This document shows positions 1 through 8,317 of a DNA stretch of 35,303 bases, one piece after another; position 1 is the stretch's first letter; each line of letters begins with the position of its first letter. The stretch comes from Planctomycetales bacterium (GTDB lineage Bacteria; Planctomycetota; Planctomycetia; Isosphaerales; Isosphaeraceae). The notes beneath the pieces were generated by a model. The model searched no databases and was not told the DNA's origin. It saw only the letters and a list, made by a program, of their open reading frames with translations. The stretch covers positions 1-35,303 of the forward strand of contig DAIDHE010000284.1 of assembly GCA_027459775.1 (NCBI GenBank), in the 5' to 3' direction. Both the position numbers and the translations under genes were made by a program.

Positions 1-1
1 C

Positions 2-784
2 TCAGAGGATCCTCCAGTCGGTCCAGACGCCCATCGAGCAGAGGCGCACGTAAAGGTCGCTGAACCCGACCCAGAAAAGACTGCACCAGGCCCAGAACAT
101 GTGCCGTTTGTTGAGGCAGCTCACGCAGTTATAGGCGCGGCGTCGCGCCGGCGCCCGCGTGAGCTGATCGAGGCAACCCCCGACCAGGTGCCGCAGCGAG
201 TGACAGCCCAGGGTGTAGCTGCTCAGGAGGCCGACGTTCAAGGCCAGAACCAGTGTGCCGACCCCCACCCCGAACGAGACGGTTCCGGTCGCGGGATCCT
301 TGAACCAGAGCGCCTTGTAGACGTCGTGGGCCAGGAACACCAGGAAGAAAAGGGCCACGTACAGAAAGAAGCGATGGACGTTTTGCAGAACCAGGGGCAG
401 GCTGCGCTCGCCCCAGTAGCTTTTCCGCGGCTCCCCGACCGAGCACGACGGCGGATCGGCCCAGAACGCCTTGTAATAGGCCCCGCGATAGTAGTAGCAG
501 GTGAATCGAAAACCGCCGGGCGCCCACAAGATAAAGAAGGCGGGCGAAAACATCAGCCAAGACGGCCACCAGCCAGGCTTGTCGAACTCAGGAGAGTAAA
601 ACGGCGACAGTAGATTGTGGTCCGGAAGAGAATAGTGCGCCCCCTGAAGCGCGGCCCAGGTGGCGTAGACGATGAAGGCCGAGAATCCCAGGAAGACCGC
701 GACGGGCTGGATCCACCATCGATCGCGGCGCGTAGTTTCCCCAAAGTGCCGGACCACCGGCAAGCTCATTCCCGCCTCGGCCAT
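2..784 (-). CDS. Succinate dehydrogenase membrane-anchor (cytochrome b-like) subunit
   Basis: Polytopic membrane protein of about 260 aa with some five hydrophobic segments. It resembles the unusual anchor protein found upstream of sdhA in Actinobacteria and related phyla: a WW-x-QP entry into the first helix, FRFTCYYYR after helix 2, LVLQNVHRFF in the middle, and a His/Cys-rich stretch (LGCHSLRHLVGG) near the C-terminus. The conserved histidines could ligate haem, and the protein would anchor the flavoprotein and iron-sulfur subunits and pass electrons to quinone. Those subunits would lie to the left of the window because the gene runs leftward. The stop is TGA at 4-2. I chose the ATG at 784 (GGGGGAAG upstream); an in-frame GTG at 817 and an ATG at 769 are alternatives. 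The family match is recalled from sequence patterns, so the exact subunit name is inferred. Confidence 0.72.
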   Translation of the reverse strand: MAEAGMSLPVVRHFGETTRRDRWWIQPVAVFLGFSAFIVYATWAALQGAHYSLPDHNLLSPFYSPEFDKPGWWPSWLMFSPAFFILWAPGGFRFTCYYYRGAYYKAFWADPPSCSVGEPRKSYWGERSLPLVLQNVHRFFLYVALFFLVFLAHDVYKALWFKDPATGTVSFGVGVGTLVLALNVGLLSSYTLGCHSLRHLVGGCLDQLTRAPARRRAYNCVSCLNKRHMFWAWCSLFWVGFSDLYVRLCSMGVWTDWRIL

Positions 785-817
785 GCCTGCTTCCCCCGGA
801 ACGAACTTCCGCCTCAC

Positions 818-1139
818 GCGGATTCAATCCACCGCGATTGTTTCAGGGATTGTGGACGAGGAGGCGCTGAGTGTCAACCAATAAGCCGCCTCGCAGCCTG
901 GAACCCGTCCTGGGCTTGGCGGCGTCCGATGTCCAGAAAGTCAAGCGGCCAAACGTCTCGCGCTTGCCGCGCGACGGCGTTGCGATCTTCAGTGCGCCGA
1001 AAAAAACGTCGCGCGGCCCTCGATCGCGGGCGCGCGAGGGTTTATCCTTGATCAACGCGAGCAGGCCGCGCCCGCCTGGTTGTGATTCTGAACGACGCCG
1101 AGGAACGCCGGAGGAACTCGGATCGTCCGTGATCGCGCC
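818..1139. other. Intergenic region between divergent genes
   Basis: This gap between the divergent anchor gene and the carboxypeptidase gene holds the minus-strand promoter at 849-877. The open frames here have no recognisable domain, no convincing ribosome binding site and arginine-rich, shadow-like composition. I see no RNA gene. Confidence 0.5.
849..877 (-). promoter_or_regulatory. Housekeeping-type promoter for the succinate dehydrogenase anchor gene
   Basis: On the minus strand, TTGACA (877-872, perfect -35) is followed after exactly 17 bp by CACAAT (854-849, 4 of 6 matches to -10). Transcription would start near 842, giving a leader of about 58 nt to the ATG at 784. Confidence 0.55.
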
Positions 1140-1168
1140 TTGGAAGAATCAGCGGAGCGTTCTACAAC
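1140..1168 (+). promoter_or_regulatory. Possible promoter for the D-Ala-D-Ala carboxypeptidase gene
   Basis: TTGGAA (1140-1145) and TACAAC (1163-1168) are separated by 17 bp, each with 4 of 6 consensus matches, about 70 bp upstream of the ATG at 1240. Placement and spacing are right, but the match is only moderate. Confidence 0.35.
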
Positions 1169-1239
1169 ATCAGAATTTGGACGACTGCTAGGGCCGCGCG
1201 GGAAACTCGCCCGTCAGCGCTTCGGCAGGGAGGGTTCCG

Positions 1240-2940
1240 ATGCGAGCTTTGGGACGGTACGGGGACGGGGCGATGCGAGCGATGTTGGCCGGTGTCGCGC
1301 TTGCGGCCGCGATCGGGGGTCAGGGAGTCGTCTGGGGACAGGACTCTCCAACCGATTCGCCCGCGACGCTCGCCGCGAGGCTCGAGGCGGTGATGGCGAC
1401 CAAGGGTTTTGAGCATGCACACTGGGGCTTGCTCGTGGTCGACGCCAAATCGGGCAAGAGCGTCTACGAGCGCGACGCCGACCAACTTTTCGCTCCGGCC
1501 TCGGTGACCAAGCTGTTCAGCACGGCGGCAGCCCTGGCCGAGCTCGGCGCCGATTATCGATTTCACACGCCGCTGGCGCGGCGGGGGACGATCGATAAAG
1601 ACGGGGTGTTGCACGGCGACCTGATCCTGATCGCGAGCGGCGACCTGTGCATGGGCGGGCGTACCGGACCCGACGGCTCGCTGGTCTTCCAGGACGACGA
1701 CCACACGTATGCCGGCGGCAATCTGTACAGCAAGATCACCGCCCCCGATCCGCTTGCCGGCCTCGACCATCTGGCGCGCGAGGCTTACGCGGGCGGCCTC
1801 CGCGAAGTCACGGGCGACGTGGTCGTCGACGACCGGCTTTTCGAGGCCGCCCCAGCGACCGGAAGCGGGCCGCGATTCGTGAGCCCGATCTTGATCAACG
1901 ACAACGTGGTCGACGTGATCGCTCGGCCCGGTTCGCGGGCCGGCGATCAGGGGGTGGTCGAAATCCGTCCGGCCACGACGTATGTCGCGGTGGACGCCCA
2001 GGTCGAGACGACGCCCGCCGGCTCGCGGCCCGGGCTTGTGGTCGTGCCGGTCGCGCCGCGGCGGTTCCTCGTCAAGGGTCGCTTGCCAGCGGGCTCTGGG
2101 CCGATCGTCAAGATCCACGAGGTCGACGATCCCCCCTCGTTCGCCCGGGCGCTCTTGATCGAGGCCCTCAGGCGTCGCGGGGTGCGCGTGGTCGCCTCGC
2201 CCCTGGCCGCGAATCACCGGACGGGCCTCCCGGAGCGCGCGGATGCGCTCAAACTTCCCAAGGTCGCGGAATATGTCTCGCCGCCGTTCCGCGAGAATCT
2301 GCGGGTGATCCTCAAGGTCAGCCACAACCTGCACGCGAGCACTCTGCCGCTCCTGTTGGCGGCGAAACATGATGAACACACCCTGAGCCAGGGCCTGCGC
2401 AGGCAGGGGGCGATCCTGGCGCGACTGGGCGTCGCGCCTGGAACTGCGTCGTTCGCGGGAGGCGCGGGAGGCGCTCGGGCCGACATGGCGACGCCGCGGG
2501 CGGCCGTGGCCCTGCTTCACGCCATGGCCGCCCGACCCGACGCGAGCGCCTACGAGACCGCCTTGCCGATCCTGGGCCGCGACGGCACGCTCGCCAAGGC
2601 CGTTCCCAGCGACAGCCCCGCCCGCGGCCACGCCCATGCCAAGACCGGCACCTTTTTCGTCGAGAACGAGCTCGACGGCAAGATCGTGCTCACGAGCAAG
2701 GCGCTCGCGGGCTATCTCGAGACGGCCTCCGGGCGCAATCTGGTGGTCGCCGCCTTCATCAACAACGTCGAGCTCGACGCCCCCACGCCCCAGCGGAGCG
2801 TCTCCCAGGCGACCGCCCAGGCCGGTCGGCTCCTGGGCCGGATCTGCGAGGTTCTCTACGACGACGCCCACCAACCGCCGTCGCAAACCACGCCCGCCCA
2901 GGCCAAGCCCGCCCCCGCGACGGCGCCGACCGGCCGGTAA
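1240..2940 (+). CDS. dacB: D-alanyl-D-alanine carboxypeptidase/endopeptidase, PBP4 family (peptidase S13)
   Basis: Class C penicillin-binding protein that trims or cleaves peptidoglycan stem peptides in the periplasm. All three active-site motifs are visible: S88-V-T-K91 (nucleophile Ser and general-base Lys), S361-H-N363, and K468-T-G470 in HAKTGT. The large insert between the first two motifs (about residues 100-350) is typical of the S13 family. An N-terminal hydrophobic segment (about residues 15-33) looks like a signal peptide ending near VWG-QD. The C-terminus is a short Pro/Ala-rich tail. The ATG at 1240 has AGGGAGGG just upstream; a later ATG at 1273 is less likely. The gene converges on the sulfatase-like gene, with 18 bp between stop codons. 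Its presence fits the later finding that Planctomycetes do carry peptidoglycan. Confidence 0.92.
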   Translation: MRALGRYGDGAMRAMLAGVALAAAIGGQGVVWGQDSPTDSPATLAARLEAVMATKGFEHAHWGLLVVDAKSGKSVYERDADQLFAPASVTKLFSTAAALAELGADYRFHTPLARRGTIDKDGVLHGDLILIASGDLCMGGRTGPDGSLVFQDDDHTYAGGNLYSKITAPDPLAGLDHLAREAYAGGLREVTGDVVVDDRLFEAAPATGSGPRFVSPILINDNVVDVIARPGSRAGDQGVVEIRPATTYVAVDAQVETTPAGSRPGLVVVPVAPRRFLVKGRLPAGSGPIVKIHEVDDPPSFARALLIEALRRRGVRVVASPLAANHRTGLPERADALKLPKVAEYVSPPFRENLRVILKVSHNLHASTLPLLLAAKHDEHTLSQGLRRQGAILARLGVAPGTASFAGGAGGARADMATPRAAVALLHAMAARPDASAYETALPILGRDGTLAKAVPSDSPARGHAHAKTGTFFVENELDGKIVLTSKALAGYLETASGRNLVVAAFINNVELDAPTPQRSVSQATAQAGRLLGRICEVLYDDAHQPPSQTTPAQAKPAPATAPTGR

Positions 2941-2958
2941 ACGGAGACCAGAGCCGCC

Positions 2959-4902
2959 TCAGGGCGCGGAATTGCCCGCCAGCTCGGTCGCGATCAAGCT
3001 GGCCCGGGCGCGCTCGTCCACACGTTGCATCATCGCGCGAAACCGCTCGAGCAACGGCTTGACCGCAGGGTCGGCGGAGAGATCGTGCTTTTCGCGCGGG
3101 TCGGTCGCCAGGTCAAAGACCTGCTCGCGGCCGTCCTTGCCTCGAAGATACACCTTGCCCTCGTGGATCAGCGACCGCGTCTGGATCAAACTGGGATGGT
3201 CGCTGTCCTCGTCGTCGACGGTCTCGGAGAGCAGAATCGACTCGTCGTCCTCGTCGTCGTCGGCCAAATTGGTCTCCCAGAACCGATCGAGCGATCGCCC
3301 GGGGAACGGGGCCTGATCGGCGAGCCCTGCCAGGCCGGCGATGGTCGCCGGCAGGTCGGTGAGACTGACGGGCTCGGTAACGACGCGTCCGGCGGGCGCT
3401 CGTCCCGGAGCGACCACGACCAGCGGCACCCGCGTGACCTGGCTGTGCAAGCTCTGGCCGTGGCCAAACAGCCCGTGCTCGCCCAGAAGCTCGCCATGAT
3501 CCGACGTGACGATCACGATCGTCTTCTCGAGCAACCCGCGCGCCTGGAGCTGATCCATGAGCCGCCCCAGCTCGGAATCCAGCGCGGCCACGCACTCCTC
3601 GTAGCGATCACGCGCGAGCGCGACGATCCGCTTGGGCTGGAGAGTCTTGTCGATACGATGCCAGTCGTGCAGGATCTCGAGGTCGTGGGCGCTCCGCGGA
3701 CCAGCCCCGAATCGCGCGGGTGCGGGCTCGGGAGGTACGTAGGGATCGTGCGCATCGAAATAATTCAGGAACGCAAAGAACGGCCGGTCACGCGGTCGGT
3801 CGTCGAGCCACTCGAGCACGCTCTCGTTCACCTCGGCGGCGTCCTTGCGGTAAAAGTACGTCTTCGGACGGTCGCGCGCGGCGAGCGCGGGGACGCAAGA
3901 CCTCAAGAGGAATCGACCCAGCAGCGAGCTCCGCGCGAATTCGACCGGCGTGACGGCGACATCCTCGTAGTGCTCGAACCCGCGGTCGAGGCCGAAATAC
4001 GAGCTGCCAAACATGGTATTGGCGACGAAGCCGGCGGTTTCGTATCCATGCTGGGCCAGGTATTCGGCGAGCGTCGGTTGGCGGTCGTCGAGCGGACGAT
4101 CGAGCCGCGCTGACAGCTCGAAAGCCCAGTGACCAGTGAACATCGCGGCGTGCGCGGGCAGGGTCCAGGCGGCCGGGGTGCGCGCCTGGTCGAAGCGCGT
4201 CCCGCGCTTGGCGAGGGCTCTGAGCTGCGGCGAGGTCGGGCGGCGGCGGCCGTGGATTCCCAGGCTCTGGGCGCGGACCGTGTCGAGTACGATCAAGACG
4301 ACGTTGGGAGCGCCCGCCGGGGCGGGCTTGGTCGATTCGATTGGCGGCTGGTCCCGCCCGCCGGGGAGTAAGAGAAGCGCCGCCCACGCCGCGGCCGTCG
4401 CCGCCAGGCCAACCTGCGCCAGCAGCCGCGGCTGGCGCGCCAGCAGGACCGCGCCCGGCGCAAGCTGAAGCGCGAGGCCAAGGGCCAGGGTTGCGTAGGC
4501 GAGGTTCGACAGCCCCCGGTAGACGAGCAGCAGCGAAAACGCCGCCGCGAAACAGACGACAGCCAGCCCGACCACCAGGGGCCATCGCGCCCGCGCCAGC
4601 CAGGCCGCCATGGCCGCGGACAGCCCGACGCCGCCGAGGATCGCGGCCAGCGAAAGGGGTGTCATCCACCAGGCGTGCTGATTGAGATGGAGCGCGCCCA
4701 GGGCCGTTCCATCGAACAGCCTCCGAGCCTCCTGAAGCGCCAACTCGCACACCCCTGTGATCAGCCCAGCCCCGATCGAAAACCCGATCACCGCCGCCGG
4801 CCGAAGCAGCCGGGCCTGCCGCGCTCGGGGCTCGGCCATCGAGTCGCGCCGGCGAAACCGCTGACGGAGGGGAAGCATTCGAAGCATCGAAAACCCGCTC
4901 AT
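2959..4902 (-). CDS. Membrane-anchored sulfatase/alkaline-phosphatase superfamily hydrolase with a Thr nucleophile
   Basis: 647 aa. The N-terminal 180 residues contain about four to five membrane helices (roughly 35-55, 78-102, 107-127, 132-155, 163-180). The rest is a sulfatase-fold catalytic domain facing the outside. Visible motifs are VLIVLDTVR (metal ligand D207), AAWTLPAHAAMFTG (T247 in the nucleophile position), NYFDAHDPY (about 380-388), TSDHGE (D468, H469) and GLFGHG (H480). Canonical sulfatases need C/S-x-P-x-R for formylglycine. Here the site is T-L-P-A-H, so a Thr-based phospho- or sulfo-ester hydrolase or a phosphotransferase is more likely. The substrate is unknown. There is an acidic insert at 547-569. 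The start is ATG with GGGAGGTAA 7 bp upstream, overlapping the preceding small gene by ATGA, which implies translational coupling. Confidence 0.82.
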   Translation of the reverse strand: MSGFSMLRMLPLRQRFRRRDSMAEPRARQARLLRPAAVIGFSIGAGLITGVCELALQEARRLFDGTALGALHLNQHAWWMTPLSLAAILGGVGLSAAMAAWLARARWPLVVGLAVVCFAAAFSLLLVYRGLSNLAYATLALGLALQLAPGAVLLARQPRLLAQVGLAATAAAWAALLLLPGGRDQPPIESTKPAPAGAPNVVLIVLDTVRAQSLGIHGRRRPTSPQLRALAKRGTRFDQARTPAAWTLPAHAAMFTGHWAFELSARLDRPLDDRQPTLAEYLAQHGYETAGFVANTMFGSSYFGLDRGFEHYEDVAVTPVEFARSSLLGRFLLRSCVPALAARDRPKTYFYRKDAAEVNESVLEWLDDRPRDRPFFAFLNYFDAHDPYVPPEPAPARFGAGPRSAHDLEILHDWHRIDKTLQPKRIVALARDRYEECVAALDSELGRLMDQLQARGLLEKTIVIVTSDHGELLGEHGLFGHGQSLHSQVTRVPLVVVAPGRAPAGRVVTEPVSLTDLPATIAGLAGLADQAPFPGRSLDRFWETNLADDDEDDESILLSETVDDEDSDHPSLIQTRSLIHEGKVYLRGKDGREQVFDLATDPREKHDLSADPAVKPLLERFRAMMQRVDERARASLIATELAGNSAP

Positions 4903-5174
4903 GATTCGTTACCTCCCGAAGCGTCCGATGCCTGGACCTCCAAGCCAAGACCCGAGGCCGACGATTCGTTCGCCCCACGAGCCCGGAAATGCGGGCTGGG
5001 GATCGCGGTCCTGGACCGGGTCCGCGCGACGGCCCGGCCCAGCCAGCGGCAGACCAGCCGCATCGATCGCGAACAGGCCATCATCACGACCCCGGCGATC
5101 GTGGCCAGAATCGAAGTGGCTGGCAGCAGGGTTTCCGGCGAAAGATAAGCCAACAGAACGTGACAAGCGCCCAT
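4899..5174 (-). CDS. Small one-helix membrane protein coupled to the sulfatase-like gene
   Basis: 91 aa. The N-terminal half has a hydrophobic stretch (LLPATSILATIAGVVMM) that can span the membrane once, followed by a positively charged RSMRLVCRWLGR. The second half is polar and probably disordered. I do not recognise a named domain. The frame is open further upstream, but the ATG at 5174 has GAGGAG at a 7-bp spacing, which makes it the clear start. The stop overlaps the start of the sulfatase-like gene by ATGA, so the two are probably co-translated. The small protein could be a membrane partner or chaperone for that enzyme (inference). It is easily missed because the unbroken frame begins at 5369. 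Confidence 0.7.
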   Translation of the reverse strand: MGACHVLLAYLSPETLLPATSILATIAGVVMMACSRSMRLVCRWLGRAVARTRSRTAIPSPHFRARGANESSASGLGLEVQASDASGGNES

Positions 5175-5358
5175 ATGTCGCTCCTCGTGAATCGATGGGA
5201 CAAACCGAGGAAAACGCCGCTGGAGGACCGTCGCCGCCAATCCACCAAGGCCAGGGCGCTCGCCCGATCGAGCCCGACCAGGATTACGTTGGTCGATCGA
5301 GTCGGACGATTCTCGCCAGATGCGAGCCCAGGTCGCGGACGGGGCGAAATCCGTGCTC

Positions 5359-5727
5359 TCAGCAGTCAAAACGACAGAGCAGGGGGGGCGAGATCGAGAT
5401 CGGAGAGTCGGCGGCCGCGCACCGGGCCTCCAGGGGAATCAAGCCAGTCGGCGCCACGGCGGTCGTGATTCCGCTGGGCAGATGAAAGCCGCATCTGAGC
5501 TGGTCGACTTGTGCCGTGATCGCGTCCATCTGCCGCGCGGCCGGCTCGCAAACCTCGTCGGGCGAATCGTCGTCGTCCAAAGGTTGATCGGGCTGGGCGA
5601 TTACTGGCATGAGGAGCCAAAGCCCATTCAACGAAGCCAGGCTGCCCGGATCCGGCGTCACTGCCTGGAACGCCGCCGAGAGGAACAAAACGATGAGGAT
5701 GAATCTGGTAAACCGTCCGTGGTTCAT
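5359..5727 (-). CDS. Small putative secreted protein, function unknown
   Basis: 122 aa from the ATG at 5727, which has GAGGGA 7 bp upstream. The N-terminus (HGRFTRFILIVLFLSAAFQA) is a good signal peptide or anchor: a short positive region then a hydrophobic core. After it comes a second hydrophobic patch (LWLLMPVIA), an acidic run (DDDDSPDE) and four cysteines in the mature part (VCEP, RCGF, RCAA, and the final Cys) that could form disulfides outside the cytoplasm. I recognise no domain. It lies 184 bp upstream of the 91-aa membrane protein in the same direction and may belong to the same transcription unit. An in-frame upstream start at 5766 lacks a comparable ribosome binding site. Confidence 0.55.
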   Translation of the reverse strand: MNHGRFTRFILIVLFLSAAFQAVTPDPGSLASLNGLWLLMPVIAQPDQPLDDDDSPDEVCEPAARQMDAITAQVDQLRCGFHLPSGITTAVAPTGLIPLEARCAAADSPISISPPLLCRFDC

Positions 5728-5766
5728 GATCGATCCCTCGGAACCGGCCGCCGACCTGATAGACAA

Positions 5767-6139
5767 GGTCGCATCTGGACGTGACGCGGCGAGAATAGGC
5801 CAATCGGCCGATTTGGTCTAGCCCAGATCGGTTTCCGAGGCCGTTAAGATTTGTCAATGCTGCGTCACGGAATCCCCGTGGTCGGCCGTCCCCAGGCGCG
5901 ACATCAGAACCCGAATGGCTTTTCCCACGCTGACGGTCGATCCCCCGTGCTGTCGATCGACGGGAAGTTCATGGCCAGCTTTTCGTGATCATCACGTTCC
6001 GGTGCTCGGCGCCTGGTGGACTCACGATCATGATCGAGCCGATCCTGGATGAGCGCGAGCTCGCATCGAGCTGGACGGCCCAGACCGTCGCCATGGGCTG
6101 GGATGTACTGGACCGAATGGATTGATTCTCCTGAAACTC
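5767..6139. other. Intergenic region without a convincing gene
   Basis: No frame here has both a ribosome binding site and a recognisable domain. A perfect TTGACA lies on the minus strand at 5857-5852, but nothing like a -10 box sits 16-18 bp downstream. A 31-codon plus-strand frame at 6030-6125 ends 15 bp before the next small ORF and could be a decayed fragment. Confidence 0.4.
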
Positions 6140-6277
6140 ATGTCGAACCGGCGAAAAGATCAAGTTCACATTCAGGACATGATCACCGCCGGCCTGATCG
6201 ATCCCTCGTGGCTGACCAGGCTGCCGCCGGGACTAGCGACGCGACTGAAGCACATCGTGGATACTTCGGATTCTTGA
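6140..6277 (+). CDS. Possible 45-aa protein or gene remnant
   Basis: ATG at 6140, TGA at 6275-6277. The product has a balanced, protein-like composition (IQDMITAGLIDPSWLTRLPP, then a Lys/His/Asp-rich end), unlike the arginine-rich shadow frames around it. The pattern AGLIDPSWLxRLP...LAxRL resembles the C-terminal part of small planctomycetal proteins I have some memory of, but I cannot name the family. No strong ribosome binding site is seen (CTCCTGAAACTC upstream), so it may be the surviving end of a larger decayed gene. Confidence 0.35.
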   Translation: MSNRRKDQVHIQDMITAGLIDPSWLTRLPPGLATRLKHIVDTSDS

Positions 6278-6316
6278 TTTCCTGATGGACGATCGGCGCA
6301 CGGGCAGAGGCCGTGA

Positions 6317-8254
6317 TCAGTCGCCGGTGGCATGGCGGGGCCCAGATTCGGGCGCCACGGAGCTGGTGCTCGCGACCATCACGTGCGGATGCGGCGGGGT
6401 GTGGGCCGGTGGGTCAACGCGGTGGCCCGGCGCGTGGCGCCCCGGCGCGGACAAGGCCATGGTCAGGTCGTGTGGCACGCGGCTGACGTGGAGCTCGTGC
6501 GTGGGGTGCGGCATCACGATCCCCAGCTCCGCGAACCTGCGCTGAATGGCCGCGCACAGACGATGCCGCGTCTTGCCCACCAGACCCGGCTCGGCCACGA
6601 ACACCGACAGGCCAAACAACAGCGCGGAATCGCCGAAATCCTCGAGCGCCGCCCCGGGCCCGGGGGTCTCGAGCACGTCGCCGTCGGCCCGCGCCAGCTC
6701 GAGCAGGATCGCCGCCACCGCGTCGGGATCGTTGCCATAGGCGACGCCAATCTTGATCATAATGCGAATGATTTTATCTTTATGTGTCCAATTGACCAGG
6801 TTGCCGGTGATGAATTCGCGGTTGGGAACGATCATGCACTGGTTGTCGGCGTTGATGATCGTGGTCGCGCGGATGTTGATCCGGTCGACCTTGCCCGAGG
6901 TGCCGGCGACGGTGACGACGTCGCCGATCCGAATGGGGCGTTCCAGCAGCAGGATGATGCCGCAGATGAAATTCGAAACGATCTCCTGCAGGCCGAAGCC
7001 CAGCCCGACGCCCAGGGCGGCGAGCACGACGCCGATCCGGGCCATGTCGAGATGGATCGCCCCCATGGCGATGATGAGGGCGAGCCCAAGCACGCCGTAG
7101 CGGCAGAGCGTGACGACGGCGAACCGGACGCCGGGATCGTCGGGCATGCGGCGAAAAATAGTCACGGAGAAGAATGTGTTCATGTAGCGCCAGGCCGTCG
7201 CTCCTAGTAACATCACGATGGTCGCCTGGCAGAGGTTGCCCAGGGTGACCGGCGTCTGCTCGTCGAACGACCAGACGGGTCGATCGAGCAAGAACCGGGC
7301 GAGGGCCAGGTTGAAATCCCAAACCCAGGCCAGGGCCAGGAATGCGAACAGGATGCTGAAGCCGCCGGCAAGCCTGCGGAGCCCGAGCTCGAGGTCGTCC
7401 AGGGGGTCGAGGTCGGCCGCCTGGGGGTCGATGGGGGTGACCAGGACCTCGGTGCTCGACCAGGCGCCTCGGCTCTTGGCCGCGCCCCCCAGCGCGACGG
7501 CCGTCTTCAAGGCGCGGGCCCAGGATCGGCTGGGGCTGGCCCAGCGCCAGGCGTGGTCGTCGATCGTCCGGGCGAGCGCGTGCTGGAGGGCGGCCGCGCA
7601 GGCCAGAACAAGCGCGCTCTCGAAGCCGCCGATTGCCAACCGGCGGGCGGTAAAGCTGTAGCCGCGGACCTCAAGGGCGGCCACGCCCGCCATGCCGGCC
7701 AGCACGAGCCAGGCGGCGAACCGGCGTCTCCTACCCATCCAGCCCATGCACTGGCGAAATCGCGAGCCCTGGCACCTCTGGCATTCCGCCTCGGCCGCCT
7801 CGCCCAGCCAGGCCAGGAAAGCCGAGCTCGGTCGTAGCAACCGCAAGCACGTGAACCAGACCACCAGCTCGAATGCGATCACCAGCACCCTGGCCAACGT
7901 CGGCGCCGAGACCGGGCGTCCCTCCGGGGCGATCAGGCCGCGGTCGATGAGATAGACGGGCGCCAGCAGCAAAAGCGCGGCCAGGGCGGTGAACCGACCG
8001 GCCCGGCCGAATTGCCGGGCGACGTGCACCGGCACGTCGAGCTCGAATGCAAGCAATCCCCTGGGCCGCGCGGCCAACCGGATCAGCTCAAAGACCAGTA
8101 CCGCAAGCGCCAGGGCCGACAAGACCGCCGAGCCCAGCGCGCCTAACCCCCGCGGCCAGGGCCCCACCCGCGCCGCGTAGGCCGCGAGAACCAGATAAAG
8201 CGGCCAAACGACCGACTCCACCACGCCCAGAACGACCATTTTTAATGTACGCAT
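6317..8254 (-). CDS. MscS-family mechanosensitive channel, membrane and C-terminal part (MscK-like)
   Basis: 645 aa. The first 360 residues hold about eight to nine hydrophobic segments. The C-terminal third is a classical MscS domain: pore helix GVVLAALGVGLGFGLQEIVS (408-427), then ISNFI-like SNFICGIILLLERPIRIGD, the beta domain with GTSGKVDRINIRATTI, the IVPNREFITGNLVNW signature (475-489), and an alpha/beta domain ending near HPTHELH. The GLQEIVSNF and ERPIRIGD wording is that of the large MscK/YjeP-type channels, not of short MscS. It would open under membrane tension to release solutes in hypo-osmotic shock. It lacks a periplasmic domain of its own; the gene 63 bp upstream supplies one. 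The start is ATG at 8254 with AAGG at a long spacing; M6 is an alternative. Confidence 0.88.
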   Translation of the reverse strand: MRTLKMVVLGVVESVVWPLYLVLAAYAARVGPWPRGLGALGSAVLSALALAVLVFELIRLAARPRGLLAFELDVPVHVARQFGRAGRFTALAALLLLAPVYLIDRGLIAPEGRPVSAPTLARVLVIAFELVVWFTCLRLLRPSSAFLAWLGEAAEAECQRCQGSRFRQCMGWMGRRRRFAAWLVLAGMAGVAALEVRGYSFTARRLAIGGFESALVLACAAALQHALARTIDDHAWRWASPSRSWARALKTAVALGGAAKSRGAWSSTEVLVTPIDPQAADLDPLDDLELGLRRLAGGFSILFAFLALAWVWDFNLALARFLLDRPVWSFDEQTPVTLGNLCQATIVMLLGATAWRYMNTFFSVTIFRRMPDDPGVRFAVVTLCRYGVLGLALIIAMGAIHLDMARIGVVLAALGVGLGFGLQEIVSNFICGIILLLERPIRIGDVVTVAGTSGKVDRINIRATTIINADNQCMIVPNREFITGNLVNWTHKDKIIRIMIKIGVAYGNDPDAVAAILLELARADGDVLETPGPGAALEDFGDSALLFGLSVFVAEPGLVGKTRHRLCAAIQRRFAELGIVMPHPTHELHVSRVPHDLTMALSAPGRHAPGHRVDPPAHTPPHPHVMVASTSSVAPESGPRHATGD

Positions 8255-8317
8255 GCTTATATAACCTTGGAAGCGCGAAGAAGTCTGGTTCGGCGAACCC
8301 TCGGACCCTGTGGTTCA

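Noticed and set aside
1162-2886. 574-codon minus-strand frame opposite dacB
   Set aside because: The plus strand carries all three PBP4 motifs in the right order; the opposite frame is low-complexity.
3788-4978. 396-codon minus-strand frame overlapping the sulfatase-like gene
   Set aside because: Same strand but another frame. The sulfatase motifs and the good ribosome binding site belong to the frame starting at 4902.
5852-5857. Perfect minus-strand TTGACA upstream of the small secreted protein
   Set aside because: No acceptable -10 sequence at 16-18 bp, so it was not called a promoter.
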